Notes: a model not told the origin generated them from the letters alone. Numbered from the stretch's first letter, positions 25,671-36,597 are shown. The stretch: DNA of 64,000 nucleotides from Pseudonocardiaceae bacterium YIM PH 21723 (GCA_003600225.1 QZFT01000045.1:186001-250000), one strand, 5' to 3'. Numbers and translations are program-made.

Positions 25671-26354
25671 TCAGGCCTCGGGATGCGCCGGGCTCAGCGT
25701 GAACTCCAGGTTCGAGGTGACCAGTCCCAGGTGCTTGCCGGGCCGCAGCCAGCCGTTCAGCTCCCGGTCCGATTCCACCCGGGCGTCCACCACGGCCAGC
25801 CGGGCGCTGGATCGTAAGCGCATCAGGGCTCGCCGGATCTGTCCGTCCGGCCACTGCTGTGCGGCGACCATGGACATACGCAGCGGCAGTCGCGGACCGA
25901 AGGGGCGCACGGTGGCGTCGACCTGCCAGCCGTCGCCGGACGCCTGCATGGCGTCGCCGGGGCTGCCCGCGAACGACGCCACGGTCTTGGGCATGGCCCA
26001 GTTGGTGCGCCCGCCGGCCAGGCTGGTGAGCGAGTCGACGGCCATGAAAGCCACATTGCCGAGCAGCGAGAAGCCGTCCCGGAAGCCGACGATGCCCATC
26101 ACCTCATCATAGGAACCGACGGGGGTGTCGGTGTACCGGATGAAGCCGCCCGCCGCGAACAGCCCGCGCGTCCGGATGCCGTCGGGCAACGCGGCGGAGG
26201 CGGCGGCACCGCCCCGGCTGAGCCACAGCACGGCGGATCCCCGGCAACGCCAGGGCGCCGGCGGTACCTCGGTGGGCAACTGGGCGAGCACCTCCGGCGC
26301 GACCGCGGTCTCGGGCACTCCAGGGACTCGCAGCAGCTCGGCCGGTTGCATCAT
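25671..26354 (-). CDS. Acetoacetate decarboxylase family protein
   Basis: A 227-residue protein from the ATG at 26354. It has the ADC-family core: FIRYTDTPVGSYDEVMGIVGF, then NVAFMAVDSLTSLAGGRTNWAMPK with a Lys in MPK, at the place of the Schiff-base Lys of acetoacetate decarboxylase, and later DGWQVDATVRPFGPRLPLRMSMV. Family members include true decarboxylases and ADC-like domains acting on other keto acids or polyketides. The reading frame extends upstream through the hairpin at 26406-26470 but has no homology there, so the ATG at 26354 is preferred. It stands alone after the suf operon terminator. Confidence 0.78.
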   Translation of the reverse strand: MMQPAELLRVPGVPETAVAPEVLAQLPTEVPPAPWRCRGSAVLWLSRGGAAASAALPDGIRTRGLFAAGGFIRYTDTPVGSYDEVMGIVGFRDGFSLLGNVAFMAVDSLTSLAGGRTNWAMPKTVASFAGSPGDAMQASGDGWQVDATVRPFGPRLPLRMSMVAAQQWPDGQIRRALMRLRSSARLAVVDARVESDRELNGWLRPGKHLGLVTSNLEFTLSPAHPEA

Positions 26355-26405
26355 TTGCTCAACATATCGGTGAAAGCTGAAAGATCGCTGAAGATGTGCG
26401 AGAAG

Positions 26406-26470
26406 CACTTTCCATGGAATTTGCTCCCGTTGGTGGTGACCACCGCAGGGAGCAAATTCCATGGAAAGTG
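26406..26470. terminator. Very strong hairpin closing the suf operon
   Basis: The arms 26406-26428 and 26448-26470 are perfectly complementary over 23 bp (start cactttccatggaatttg). The 19-nt loop itself contains ggtggt/accacc. It lies directly after the sufT stop codon (26471), so it terminates the suf operon, and shields the decarboxylase-like gene transcribed downstream in the same direction. Confidence 0.82.
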
Positions 26471-26860
26471 TCAGACAGTGAATCCGAGGGCCCGCAACTG
26501 CTCGCGGCCATCGTCGGTGATCTTCTCCGGACCCCACGGCGGCATCCAGACCCAGTTGATCCGGACATCGCCGACGAGGCCGCCGCCCGCGCCACCGGTC
26601 AGGGCGGCCCGGGTCTGGTCCTCGATCACGTCGGTCAGCGGACAGGCCGCCGAGGTCAGCGTCATGTCCAGCGTGACGGTGTTGTCCTGCTCGACGTGAA
26701 TGTCGTAGAGCAGGCCCAGGTCGACCACGTTGATGCCGAGCTCGGGGTCGACCACGTCACGCATGGCCTCCTCGACGTCCTCGTAGGCCGCCAGGTCGGC
26801 TTTCGGCTCCACGTCCGGCATTCCGGCCGCTCCGCGAACGACTTCGGTCTCTTCTGTCAT
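26471..26860 (-). CDS. sufT: SufT-type Fe-S assembly factor (DUF59)
   Basis: A 129-residue DUF59 protein from the ATG at 26860, which overlaps the sufU stop (ATGA). The core shows DPELGINVVDLGLLYDIHV and the family Cys in TSAACPLTDVIEDQ. SufT proteins act in Fe-S cluster maturation, often needed under high cluster demand, with a role accessory to SufBCD. The longer reading frame from 26914 runs over the end of sufU and has no family similarity. It is the last gene of the operon. Confidence 0.9.
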   Translation of the reverse strand: MTEETEVVRGAAGMPDVEPKADLAAYEDVEEAMRDVVDPELGINVVDLGLLYDIHVEQDNTVTLDMTLTSAACPLTDVIEDQTRAALTGGAGGGLVGDVRINWVWMPPWGPEKITDDGREQLRALGFTV

Positions 26861-27303
26861 GACTCCACCCGTGCTACGGCGTCCTTGAACGCCATCCAGC
26901 CTAGTAGTGCGCATTTGACCCGGGCCGGGTACTTGGCCACGCCGGCGAACGCGATGCCGTCCTCCAGGACGTCCTCGTCCGGCTCGACCTGTCCCCGGCC
27001 CTGCATCAGTTCCAGGAACGCCTGGTGCTTCTCGAAGGCCTCGCCGACCGTCTTGTTCAGCACCAGGTCGGTCAGTACCGAGGTGGCCGCCTGGCTGATC
27101 GAACAGCCCTGGGCGTCGTAGGAGACGTCCAGGACCTTCGCCTCGGGGCCGGCGCCCTCCAGGTGCACCCGGAGGGTCACCTCGTCACCGCAGGTCGGGT
27201 TGACGTGGTGCACCTCGGCCTCGAACGGCTCCCGCAGCCCGCGGTGATGCGGGTTGCGGTAATGATCCAGGATGATCTCCTGGTACATCTGATCCAGGCG
27301 CAC
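26857..27303 (-). CDS. sufU: SufU, Fe-S cluster assembly sulfur-transfer protein
   Basis: A 148-residue SufU/IscU-like protein. The start LDQMYQEIILDHYRNPHHRG is highly conserved. The three Cys ligands are in PTCGDEV (with its Asp), DAQGCSISQA, and VKCALLGW. In Actinobacteria and Firmicutes, SufU accepts sulfane sulfur from SufS by a zinc-dependent ligand exchange. It lies 3 nt after the sufS stop and overlaps sufT by 4 nt. Confidence 0.95.
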   Translation of the reverse strand: MRLDQMYQEIILDHYRNPHHRGLREPFEAEVHHVNPTCGDEVTLRVHLEGAGPEAKVLDVSYDAQGCSISQAATSVLTDLVLNKTVGEAFEKHQAFLELMQGRGQVEPDEDVLEDGIAFAGVAKYPARVKCALLGWMAFKDAVARVES

Positions 27304-27306
27304 TCG

Positions 27307-29336
<2,030 letters not shown>

Positions 29337-29353
29337 TGTTGTTTCTTCTCCTG

Positions 29354-29659
29354 CTAAAGATTCGGGTCTACGTAGACAACGCCGTCGCGAATGTCCACTG
29401 GGAACACGTCCACCGGGTCGGTGGCAGGCAGCGAGTTGGGCTCACCGGTGCGCAGGTCGAAGCAGGCGCCGTGCAGCCAGCATTCGATGCCCTGCTTGGT
29501 CACCTCGCCCTCGGAGAGGGCGACCGACGCGTGTGAGCACTCGTCGCGCAGGGCGTGCACGGTGTCGCCGTCGCGAACCAGTACGACCGGGGTGCCGTCC
29601 ACCTCTACGGGGAACGGCTTCCGGTCGTCCAGCTCGGACAGCGCACACGCCCGGTGCAT
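29354..29659 (-). CDS. Rieske-type [2Fe-2S] ferredoxin in the suf operon
   Basis: A 101-residue protein with a complete Rieske motif: the CxH pair in [10 protein letters not shown] and CxxH in [11 protein letters not shown]. It is of the soluble dioxygenase-ferredoxin type. In many Actinobacteria, including Streptomyces and Pseudonocardiales, a gene like this lies between sufD and sufC and it may carry electrons to the assembly machinery; the role is not settled. It overlaps sufD by one base and precedes sufC by 17 nt. Confidence 0.9.
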   Translation of the reverse strand: MHRACALSELDDRKPFPVEVDGTPVVLVRDGDTVHALRDECSHASVALSEGEVTKQGIECWLHGACFDLRTGEPNSLPATDPVDVFPVDIRDGVVYVDPNL

Positions 29660-30801
29660 CAGGTACCCACCGCTTCCAGCTCGGCCTCGATCGCGGCCTC
29701 CAGCCGCTCGCGGACCGCGGACACCGGGATCTTGTGCAGGAGCTCGTTGAAGAAGCCCCGCACGACCAGGCGCCGGGCCTGCTCGGCCGGGATGCCCCGG
29801 GCCTGCAGGTAGAACAGCTGCTCGTCGTCGAACCGGCCGGTGGCGCTGGCGTGACCGGCGCCGGTGATCTCACCGGTCTCGATCTCCAGGTTCGGCACCG
29901 AGTCGGCGCGTGCCCCGTCGGTGAGCAGCAGGTTCCGGTTCAGCTCGAAGGTCTCGGTCGCCTCGGCGGCCACGCGGATCAGCACATCGCCGATCCACAC
30001 CGCGTGCGCGTCCTTGCCCTGCAGCGCGCCCTTGTAGACCACGTTCGACCGGCAGTTGGGGGTCGAGTGATCCATGAACAGCCGGTGCTCGTGGTGCTGG
30101 CCGGCGTCGGAGAAGTACAGGCCGAGGCACTCGGCGTCGCCGCCGCGGTCGGCGTAGTTCACCGTGGGGCTGACCCGGACCAGGTCACCGCCCAGGGTGA
30201 CGACCATGTGCCGCAGTACGGCATCCCGGCCCACCTTGGCGTGGTGCGCGGTCACGTGCACCGCGTCGTCGGCCCAGTCGTGCACCGCGACCACGTTCAG
30301 CCGGGCGCCGTCGGCGATGACGAACTCGACGTTCTCGCCGTACGCGCCGGAGCCGCGGTAGTCCAGGACCACGGTGCCCTCGGCAAACTGCTCGGCCCGG
30401 ATCTGGATGTGGCCGTAGGCGACCTGGCCCTCGCCGGGTCCGTCGATGGTCACCATGACCGGCTCGGCCGCCTGGGTGTCCTTGGCGAACTCGACGACCA
30501 GGGCCTCGGTGAAGCCGGTGTACGCGGCGGCCGCGACCTTGTCGGCGGGCTTGGCGGCCTCGCCGAGACGGGCGTCCGCGCGGTCCACGGTCTGCGCCGT
30601 GACACCGTCGGCGGTGCCGCCGACGGTGATCGCGGTCTTACCGGTGGCCTCGATGCCCTTGTGCAGGCCGGCCAGGCGCTTCAACGGGGTGAAGCGCCAG
30701 TCCTCTTCGCGGCCACTCGGAACCTCGAACGCATCCACGTCGAACGAGGTGAAGCGGTCTCCCTTGGTTCCCTGCGGGATGAGGGGTGATGCGACCGTCA
30801 T
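29659..30801 (-). CDS. sufD: SufD, Fe-S scaffold subunit
   Basis: A 380-residue beta-helix protein paired with SufB. SNVVYKGALQGKDAHAVW and PNLEIETGEITGAGHASATG match the family; the His in AGHASATG is the cluster-interface His of SufD, and the C-terminal helices QLFYLQARGIPAEQA bind SufC. It overlaps sufB by one base and the Rieske gene by one base. Confidence 0.95.
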   Translation of the reverse strand: MTVASPLIPQGTKGDRFTSFDVDAFEVPSGREEDWRFTPLKRLAGLHKGIEATGKTAITVGGTADGVTAQTVDRADARLGEAAKPADKVAAAAYTGFTEALVVEFAKDTQAAEPVMVTIDGPGEGQVAYGHIQIRAEQFAEGTVVLDYRGSGAYGENVEFVIADGARLNVVAVHDWADDAVHVTAHHAKVGRDAVLRHMVVTLGGDLVRVSPTVNYADRGGDAECLGLYFSDAGQHHEHRLFMDHSTPNCRSNVVYKGALQGKDAHAVWIGDVLIRVAAEATETFELNRNLLLTDGARADSVPNLEIETGEITGAGHASATGRFDDEQLFYLQARGIPAEQARRLVVRGFFNELLHKIPVSAVRERLEAAIEAELEAVGT

Positions 30802-32246
30802 CAGCCGACGGCTCCTTCCATCTGCAGCTCGATCAGCCGGTTCAGCTCCAGCGCGTACTCCATCGGCAGCTCGCGGGCGATGGGCTCCACGAAACCGCGG
30901 ACGATCATGGCCATGGCCTCGTCCTCGGTCAGGCCGCGCGACATGAGGTAGAAGAGCTGGTCCTCGCTGACCTTGGACACCGTGGCCTCGTGGCCCATCG
31001 ACACGTCGTCCTCACGGACATCGACGTACGGGTAGGTGTCCGAGCGGCTGATGGTGTCGACCAGCAGCGCGTCGCACTTCACGGTGGACTTGGAGCTGTG
31101 CGCACCCGGGTTGACCCGGACCAGGCCGCGGTAGGAGGTACGGCCACCGCCACGCGCCACCGACTTGGAGATGATCGTCGAGGAGGTGTGCGGCGCCAGG
31201 TGCACCATCTTGGCACCGGCGTCCTGGTGCTGGCCCTCACCGGCGAACGCGATGGAGAGCACCTCGCCCTTGGCGTGCGGGCCCATCATGAAGACGGCCG
31301 GGTACTTCATGGTCACCTTGGAGCCGATGTTGCCGTCGACCCACTCCATGGTCGCGCCCTCTTCGGCCTTGGCGCGCTTGGTGACCAGGTTGTAGACGTT
31401 GTTCGACCAGTTCTGGATGGTCGTGTAGCGGCAGCGGCCGCCCTTCTTCACGATGATCTCCACCACGGCGCTGTGCAGCGAGTCCGAGGAGTAGATCGGC
31501 GCGGTGCAGCCCTCGACGTAGTGGACGTAGGCGTCCTCGTCGACGATGATCAGCGTCCGCTCGAACTGGCCCATGTTCTCGGTGTTGATCCGGAAGTAGG
31601 CCTGGAGCGGGATGTCCACGTGGACACCCTTGGGGACGTAGATGAACGAGCCACCGGACCACACGGCGCCGTTCAGCGCGGAGAACTTGTTGTCACCGTG
31701 CGGAATGACGGATCCGTAGTACTCCTGGAACAGCTCCGGGTGCTCCTTGAGCGCGGAGTCGGTGTCCAGGAACAGGACGCCCTTCTCCTCCAGGTCCTCG
31801 CGGATCTGGTGGTAGACGACCTCGGACTCGTACTGCGCGGCGACACCGGCGACGAGGCGCTGCTTCTCGGCCTCCGGGATGCCCAGCCGGTCGTAGGTGT
31901 TCTTGATGTCCTCCGGCAGTTCCTCCCAGCTGGTGGCCTGCTTCTCGGTGGACCGAACGAAGTACTTGATGTTGTCGAAGTCGATGCCCGACAGGTCCGA
32001 GCCCCAGGAGGGCATCGGCTTACGGTCGAACAGCTTCAGGGCCTTGAGGCGGGACTCGAGCATCCACTCGGGCTCACTCTTCTTGGCCGAGATGTCGCGC
32101 ACCACGGCTTCAGAGAGTCCTCGCTGAGCTGTCGCGCCGGCGGTGTCCGAGTCGGACCAGCCGTACTCGTAGCTTCCGATGCTCGCGAGGGTTTCTTCCT
32201 GGGTGAGCGGCGTGGTGGGTGTTCGCTGCTCGGCAGCGGCAGTCAT
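30801..32246 (-). CDS. sufB: SufB, Fe-S scaffold subunit
   Basis: A 481-residue protein with the SufB core: [50 protein letters not shown] with its conserved Cys, and [19 protein letters not shown]. The Cys and nearby Glu/His receive persulfide sulfur and hold the nascent cluster. It overlaps the sufR stop by 4 nt. The N-terminal 30 residues are variable, but there is no intein of the type found in some mycobacterial SufB. Confidence 0.96.
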   Translation of the reverse strand: MTAAAEQRTPTTPLTQEETLASIGSYEYGWSDSDTAGATAQRGLSEAVVRDISAKKSEPEWMLESRLKALKLFDRKPMPSWGSDLSGIDFDNIKYFVRSTEKQATSWEELPEDIKNTYDRLGIPEAEKQRLVAGVAAQYESEVVYHQIREDLEEKGVLFLDTDSALKEHPELFQEYYGSVIPHGDNKFSALNGAVWSGGSFIYVPKGVHVDIPLQAYFRINTENMGQFERTLIIVDEDAYVHYVEGCTAPIYSSDSLHSAVVEIIVKKGGRCRYTTIQNWSNNVYNLVTKRAKAEEGATMEWVDGNIGSKVTMKYPAVFMMGPHAKGEVLSIAFAGEGQHQDAGAKMVHLAPHTSSTIISKSVARGGGRTSYRGLVRVNPGAHSSKSTVKCDALLVDTISRSDTYPYVDVREDDVSMGHEATVSKVSEDQLFYLMSRGLTEDEAMAMIVRGFVEPIARELPMEYALELNRLIELQMEGAVG

Positions 32247-32986
32247 ATGAGCTGCCCTCCATCCGTGGCGTGTTGATCATTGGTACGAGTATTGCTGTCG
32301 ATCAGGTCCTGGTCCGGGACAGGTCCTGTTCGCGGTACGTGCGTGGTGCACACTGAATCACCCCTGGCGATGGTCGCCAGGCGTTGCACATGGGTGCCGA
32401 GTATCTCGGCGAAAGCGGCCGTCTCCGCCTCGCAGAGCTGCGGAAACTCGGCTGCGACGTGAGCGACCGGGCAATGGTGCTGGCACAGTTGCGCGCCCGC
32501 ACCGACATCGCGGGTGGAGGCCGCGTAGCCTTCACCGGACAACGCGGTGGCGAGGGCCTCGGCCCGCTCCACCGCACCCCGCCGGGCCGTGATGCTCGCC
32601 CGGTGCGGGTCGACCAGCTGGGCGACCCGGCGCTGCACGAACGTACGGAGCGCCTGCTCCCCCGCGTTCTCCGCGAGGAAGCGCAGCGCCGCGACGGCGA
32701 TGTCGTCGTAGGCGTGACCGAAGCGGGCTCGGCCCGACTCGGTCAACAGGAACTCCTTGGCCGGGCGGCCCCGGCCACGCTGACCTCGGCGCGGGGCGTC
32801 CCGCGTCTCGGCCTGACCTTCAGCGAGCAGGACGTCGAGGTGCCTGCGGACGGCGGCCGGGCTGATCCCCAGCTCGTCGGCCACCGCCGCCGCGGTGATC
32901 GGCCCCTGCTCCAGGAGCAGCCGAGCCACGGCGTGCCGGGTGCGCCCGTCAGCGGGCGGCGACCCGGCGGCGGTCTGCTCGACCAT
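32243..32986 (-). CDS. sufR: SufR-type transcriptional regulator
   Basis: A 247-residue regulator from the ATG at 32986, chosen for its SD GAGGAGG 8 nt upstream. The N-terminal winged helix ([37 protein letters not shown]) is followed by a dimerisation region. Cys residues in [20 protein letters not shown] and in SVCTTH fit the cluster-coordinating Cys of actinobacterial SufR. In mycobacteria the holo-form represses the operon and loss of the cluster releases it. It is first in the operon and overlaps sufB. Confidence 0.92.
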   Translation of the reverse strand: MVEQTAAGSPPADGRTRHAVARLLLEQGPITAAAVADELGISPAAVRRHLDVLLAEGQAETRDAPRRGQRGRGRPAKEFLLTESGRARFGHAYDDIAVAALRFLAENAGEQALRTFVQRRVAQLVDPHRASITARRGAVERAEALATALSGEGYAASTRDVGAGAQLCQHHCPVAHVAAEFPQLCEAETAAFAEILGTHVQRLATIARGDSVCTTHVPRTGPVPDQDLIDSNTRTNDQHATDGGQLI

Positions 32987-33021
32987 GCCGGATGCCTCCT
33001 CACGGAGCCCCTCGACGTATT

Positions 33022-33105
33022 TCACAACATAAGTGTGACCTATTTCCCCCGGGCTGTGCAATGAGGGTCCCGTCTCACCTGTTTTCGCAGGTAAGCCTAT
33101 CCTTA
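33022..33105 (-). promoter_or_regulatory. sufR promoter region with candidate SufR and iron-box sites
   Basis: Two sites lie upstream of the sufR ATG. TCACA-N7-TGTGA (33022-33038) is an inverted repeat some 36-52 nt before the start, at a position suitable for SufR autoregulation. Farther up, gcaggtaagcctatcctta (33087-33105) matches 15 of 19 positions of the DtxR/IdeR iron-box consensus TTAGGTWAGSCTWACCTAA. Iron control of suf is known in actinobacteria, so this pair is plausible, but both assignments are from pattern only. Confidence 0.5.
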
Positions 33106-33170
33106 CTTGCTGCCTACGCATCTAGCGGGCGCACCCGGTGGACGGGTTCTGGTTACCTGGTGTTCCACTC

Positions 33171-33350
33171 GGGGCGGTGGGGCGGGCGCAGGATATTTGC
33201 GCCCACTCACGCCTCAAGGGCGCTTCGCGTCCGGCTTCGCCGGATCAGCCTTCGGCTGACCCTTGACCCGTGAGCCTCTGGCGCAAAAACGGGCAGATGA
33301 AGGGCAGGCTGGGGCCTGCCCTCTTCAGGGGCGCGCCCGCCCCACCGCCC
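33171..33350 (+). repeat. Long inverted repeat, left copy, with cloverleaf-like fold
   Basis: About 180 bases, roughly 93% identical by hand alignment to the reverse complement of 34610-34794. It includes GGGCGCA/TGCGCCC (33184-33190 and 33198-33204), then a 69-nt fold at 33206-33274. Its outer stem is CTCACG/CGTGAG plus TCAAGGG/CCCTTGA, around three small hairpins with ttc loops. A further hairpin agggcagg/cctgccct follows at 33301-33322. It lies between the stop of the HNH gene and the sufR promoter. Confidence 0.85.
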
Positions 33351-33366
33351 TACCGGGCCTGCTCCG

Positions 33367-34506
33367 CTAACCATCTGGATCGGCTCCCGGATCCATCCGG
33401 ACCAAGATCTTGGTTCCCCTCGGCGAAGTCCACAGCAGGTCACCGTTCGGAAGGATCTCGTAGCTCCAGTGGTGCTGGTCTTTGAGGATGTGGTGCCGTC
33501 GACACAGTGGCGCCATGTCCCGGCCCCGGGTGATCTTGCAGTGTTGGTACTGCTCCCGATGATCCAGATCGCTGGCGACGGCCGGTGCCTGACAGTTCGG
33601 GAACCGGCATGTCTTGTGGCGAGCGATCAAGAAGTTCCGCTCGGCCTGACTCAGTCGATATCCCTTGCGGGAGAAGTCGATCCCCACACCGGTCATCGGA
33701 TCGGTGATCATCCGCAACCAGGTGGGGGCGGTCGCCGCCATCTGACGGGCCATCGACCCGAGGATCGCTCCGTGGCCCTGCATCTCGGCGCCATGCTCCT
33801 GCTTGCCCTCGATCACATCCTTCGGGATCGTGATCACGATCTTCGGATCCACCGGCGCGAAACCCTCACTACCGGCACCACCAGCAGTGAGCACCGCGGC
33901 GGCGAGGTCGGCGCGGGCTTGATCTTGAGTCCGTTCGTCATCGGTGGTTCGCGTGTTGCGGACCTGCTGATCAATCGCCTGATACGCCGCCTGCACCTCC
34001 GGCGCCGTCGAATACAACCGCAGCTCGCCCATCCCGTCCGGCTTGCTGCTCACCGTGAACGACCGGTCCTTCTTCCGACGCTCGTGCCGCTCCTGCGCGC
34101 CATGTGGATCAAGCTCTTGGATGTACCGCTCACCCAACGCCCGCATCTCCGAATTCGACAACTCATGCGCGGTGGGCAGAACCTTCTCCTCAACCAAACC
34201 CGCCAACTCACTGTCGAGGGGTTTGGTGAGGGAATGCAGCATCTGCGCTTTGGCGAGATCGATCCCACCTGAAGCGAGGGCTTCTTGCGTGCACGGCAAC
34301 TTCACGTGCAGCGCCTCGGCCAGCGCGATGAAATGGCGGAGCTGAGCCGAACTGACCGTCATCTCGACCCGGGTCTCTTCCCGATCCGAATCACAGTCCA
34401 ACGACGTCGACAACAACTCGCGCAGGTCCTGAAGGAAGTCAGCCGTCACCGTGGCGATGAGCCGGTATTTACCGGCCACGCTCTGCGGTGTCAGCTCTTT
34501 CCTCAT
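33367..34506 (-). CDS. DUF222/HNH endonuclease (13E12-repeat family), in the inverted repeats
   Basis: A 379-residue protein. The N-terminal DUF222 region (about 5-250) is helical, and the C-terminal HNH module has C(R)FPNC, SDLDHREQY, APLCRRHHILKDQHHW. The two pairs of zinc Cys, the Asp-His and the His-His residues are present. Proteins of this type are very numerous in actinobacterial genomes and in mycobacteria belong to the 13E12 repeat; their mode of spread is not known, and some act as phage integration sites. The ATG at 34506 is the natural start. It is enclosed by inverted repeats of about 180 bp, giving an element of about 1.6 kb (33171-34794). Confidence 0.88.
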   Translation of the reverse strand: MRKELTPQSVAGKYRLIATVTADFLQDLRELLSTSLDCDSDREETRVEMTVSSAQLRHFIALAEALHVKLPCTQEALASGGIDLAKAQMLHSLTKPLDSELAGLVEEKVLPTAHELSNSEMRALGERYIQELDPHGAQERHERRKKDRSFTVSSKPDGMGELRLYSTAPEVQAAYQAIDQQVRNTRTTDDERTQDQARADLAAAVLTAGGAGSEGFAPVDPKIVITIPKDVIEGKQEHGAEMQGHGAILGSMARQMAATAPTWLRMITDPMTGVGIDFSRKGYRLSQAERNFLIARHKTCRFPNCQAPAVASDLDHREQYQHCKITRGRDMAPLCRRHHILKDQHHWSYEILPNGDLLWTSPRGTKILVRMDPGADPDG

Positions 34507-34609
34507 GCCTCCATTTTAGTCGAACACCAAGGCGATTTCGAATCACTATCAGGTGATTAATACAAGATCAACTCGCGCCGTAGGTTACCCCTGAACTACT
34601 GGAGCGGGT

Positions 34610-34794
34610 CGGTGGTGGGCGGGCGCGCCCCCCAAGAGGGCAGGCCCCAGCCTGCCCTATATCTGCCCGTTTTTGCGCCAGAGGCTCACGGGTCAAGGGT
34701 CGCCCGAAGGGCGATCCGGCGGAGCCGGACGCGAAGCGCCCTTGAGGCGTGAGTGGGCGCAAATAAACTGCGCCCGCCCACCACCGCCCCGCCC
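34610..34794 (-). repeat. Long inverted repeat, right copy, with cloverleaf-like fold
   Basis: The reverse-complement partner of 33171-33350. The same 69-nt fold spans 34685-34753. Its third arm is TCGCCC/GGGCGA (34700-34705 and 34709-34714), whereas the left copy has TCAGCC/GGCTGA. Two base pairs differ on both arms, so pairing is preserved. It begins two bases beyond the AsnC gene stop codon (34796), and so may also end that transcript. Confidence 0.85.
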
Positions 34795-34795
34795 A

Positions 34796-35245
34796 TTAAG
34801 AGGGCGCCTGAACCCCCCGATAAGACAAAGTCTCGCTATAGACGATGTTCGTAGTGGTGCTCCCAAAAGCCGCCAACTCATCCACCACCCTCTCCAGGTG
34901 ACCCATCGAAAGAGCGGCCACCTTCAGCGTGTAGCAATCCTCCCCAGTAGTCCGAAGACACTCGACGATCTCCACCCGCTCAGCCAGCAACCGGTGCAAC
35001 GGCCCATGCTGACTCCCCGGGTATTTCAACCGGATCACCGCCAGCACCGCGTACCCGGTCGCCCCCAGATCCACGACGGCCCGGTACCCGGTGATCACCC
35101 CAGCCTGCTCCAGCCGCCGAACCCGTTCAGTGGTGGCCGACGCACTCAGGCTCACCCGCCGGCTGAGCTCGGTGAGCGGTAGCCGGCCGTCGGTTTGCAG
35201 CTCAGTCAGAATCGCCCAGTCCGTCGCATCAAGAGTCTCGGCCAC
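34796..35245 (-). CDS. Lrp/AsnC family transcriptional regulator
   Basis: A 149-residue regulator. The N-terminal HTH is LDATDWAILTELQTDGRLPLTELSRRVSLSASATTERVRRLEQAGVI, and the C-terminal RAM domain contains VIRLKYPGSQ and VECLRTTGEDCYTLKVA. AsnC-type proteins bind amino acids in the RAM domain and form octamers. It is divergent from the LLM oxidoreductase gene with 93 nt between starts, so it may control that gene and the deaminase and kinase genes following it. Confidence 0.92.
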   Translation of the reverse strand: MAETLDATDWAILTELQTDGRLPLTELSRRVSLSASATTERVRRLEQAGVITGYRAVVDLGATGYAVLAVIRLKYPGSQHGPLHRLLAERVEIVECLRTTGEDCYTLKVAALSMGHLERVVDELAAFGSTTTNIVYSETLSYRGVQAPS

Positions 35246-35338
35246 GACTGAAATGTACCGTCAGATCCACGGCGAAACGTCGCCAACACCGGGAAGAATC
35301 CCTTCAGCCCGAACAACAGCAGCTATAACCTTCAAAGC

Positions 35339-36175
35339 ATGTTGATCGGCGTGAACGTGCCGAATTTCGGCCCTGGAACGGATCCCGGTGTGCTGCGCGA
35401 CTGGGCGAGAACCGTTGAGGGCCTGGGGTTCGACCTCCTGATGATGTCCGACCACGTGGTGGTCACCCCCGACGTCGCCGCGCAGTATCCGGCGCCGTTC
35501 TACGACCCGTTCACCACGCTGTCCTGGCTGGCCGGGGTGACCGACAAGCTGACCCTGGGTACCACTGTGGTGATCGCCCCCTACCGGCATCCGTTGCTGG
35601 TGGCGCGGATGGCCGCGAACCTGAACGACCTGAGCGGCGGCCGGTTCGTGCTCGGGCTGGGAGTCGGCTGGGCCCGCGAGGAGTTCGCGGCCCTCGGCGT
35701 CCCCTTCGAACAGCGGGGCAAGCTGACCGATGAACTGATCGTCGCGGTGCGCGAGGCATGGGAGGACGACAAGTACCGCGCCGGGGACATCCCGATCTGG
35801 GTGGGCGGCAACAGCGAGGCCGCGATGCGGCGCGCGATCCGGCACGGCGACGCCTGGCACCCGATTCGCCAAACGCCCGATGGTTGGCGCGAATCCGTAG
35901 GCAGGCTCGGGGAAATCACCGGCGACAAGCAGCTGCCCGGGTTGGCACCGCGCATCCTGCTGCGGCTCACCGACGAGCCGATCGAGAACCGCAAACTCGG
36001 CGAAGGCACCCTGGAACAGATCGTCGACGACGTGGAACTGCTCCGGGCGGACGGCGCGCAGGCGGTCCTGCTGGACACCTTCATCGGCGACCCGGAGGAG
36101 ACCCGGCGCCCGGAGACCGCGTGGCGCGCGCTGGCCGCACTCCGGGATGGCCTGGCAGGAAAGGAGAATCGGTGA
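35339..36175 (+). CDS. LLM class F420-dependent oxidoreductase
   Basis: A 278-residue luciferase-like monooxygenase-class protein. The start LIGVNVPNFGPGTDPGVLRDWARTVEGLGFD, the LLMMSDHVV motif that contains the conserved Ser-Asp-His, and LSGGRFVLGLGVGWAREEF match the F420-dependent group. The latter uses deazaflavin for hydride transfer. The substrate is unknown. The last codon overlaps the start of the deaminase gene (GTGA), and a kinase-like gene follows. Confidence 0.88.
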   Translation: MLIGVNVPNFGPGTDPGVLRDWARTVEGLGFDLLMMSDHVVVTPDVAAQYPAPFYDPFTTLSWLAGVTDKLTLGTTVVIAPYRHPLLVARMAANLNDLSGGRFVLGLGVGWAREEFAALGVPFEQRGKLTDELIVAVREAWEDDKYRAGDIPIWVGGNSEAAMRRAIRHGDAWHPIRQTPDGWRESVGRLGEITGDKQLPGLAPRILLRLTDEPIENRKLGEGTLEQIVDDVELLRADGAQAVLLDTFIGDPEETRRPETAWRALAALRDGLAGKENR

Positions 36176-36597
36176 ACGAGGAACATCTGCGCCGGGCGAT
36201 CGCCCTGGCCGCCGACGCGCACGCGAGCGGCAACCCGCCGTTCGGCTCGCTGCTGGTCGGACCGGACGGTGACGTGCTGGTGGAGGACCACAATACGACC
36301 ATCACCGACCGGGACATCACCGCGCATCCGGAGCTGAAGCTGGCCCGGTGGGCCGCGGCGGAGCTCACCCCGGAGACCGCGGCCGGCACCACCATGTACA
36401 CCAGCTGCCAGCCGTGTGAGATGTGCAGCGGAGCGCTAGCCAGGTCCGGCATCGGGAAGGTCGTGTACGCGTTGTCGGCCGAGCAGTTCGGCGAGCTGGA
36501 CACCCCGCCCAAGCGACCGGCGGTGCCCCTGGATGGGCCGCATCTGTTCGAGGAGGCCCGGATCCCGATCGACACCTACTTCGGTGCCGCCGGCTGA
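36172..36597 (+). CDS. Nucleoside/guanine deaminase-like zinc enzyme
   Basis: A 141-residue cytidine/deoxycytidylate deaminase-fold protein from the GTG at 36172, with an AAAGGAG SD. The zinc motif is HPE (in TAHPELKLARWAA) rather than HAE, and the second half is PCEMCSGALARSGI. Members with HxE and PCxxC deaminate guanine, cytosine or related bases. The Pro in HPE is unusual but the Glu needed for proton transfer is present. It is translated as part of the LLM transcript. Confidence 0.83.
   Translation: MNEEHLRRAIALAADAHASGNPPFGSLLVGPDGDVLVEDHNTTITDRDITAHPELKLARWAAAELTPETAAGTTMYTSCQPCEMCSGALARSGIGKVVYALSAEQFGELDTPPKRPAVPLDGPHLFEEARIPIDTYFGAAG

Noticed and set aside
36533-36583. Upstream start for the kinase-like gene
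   Set aside because: The additional 17 residues read over the end of the deaminase gene and lack homology; GTG at 36584 is a better fit.
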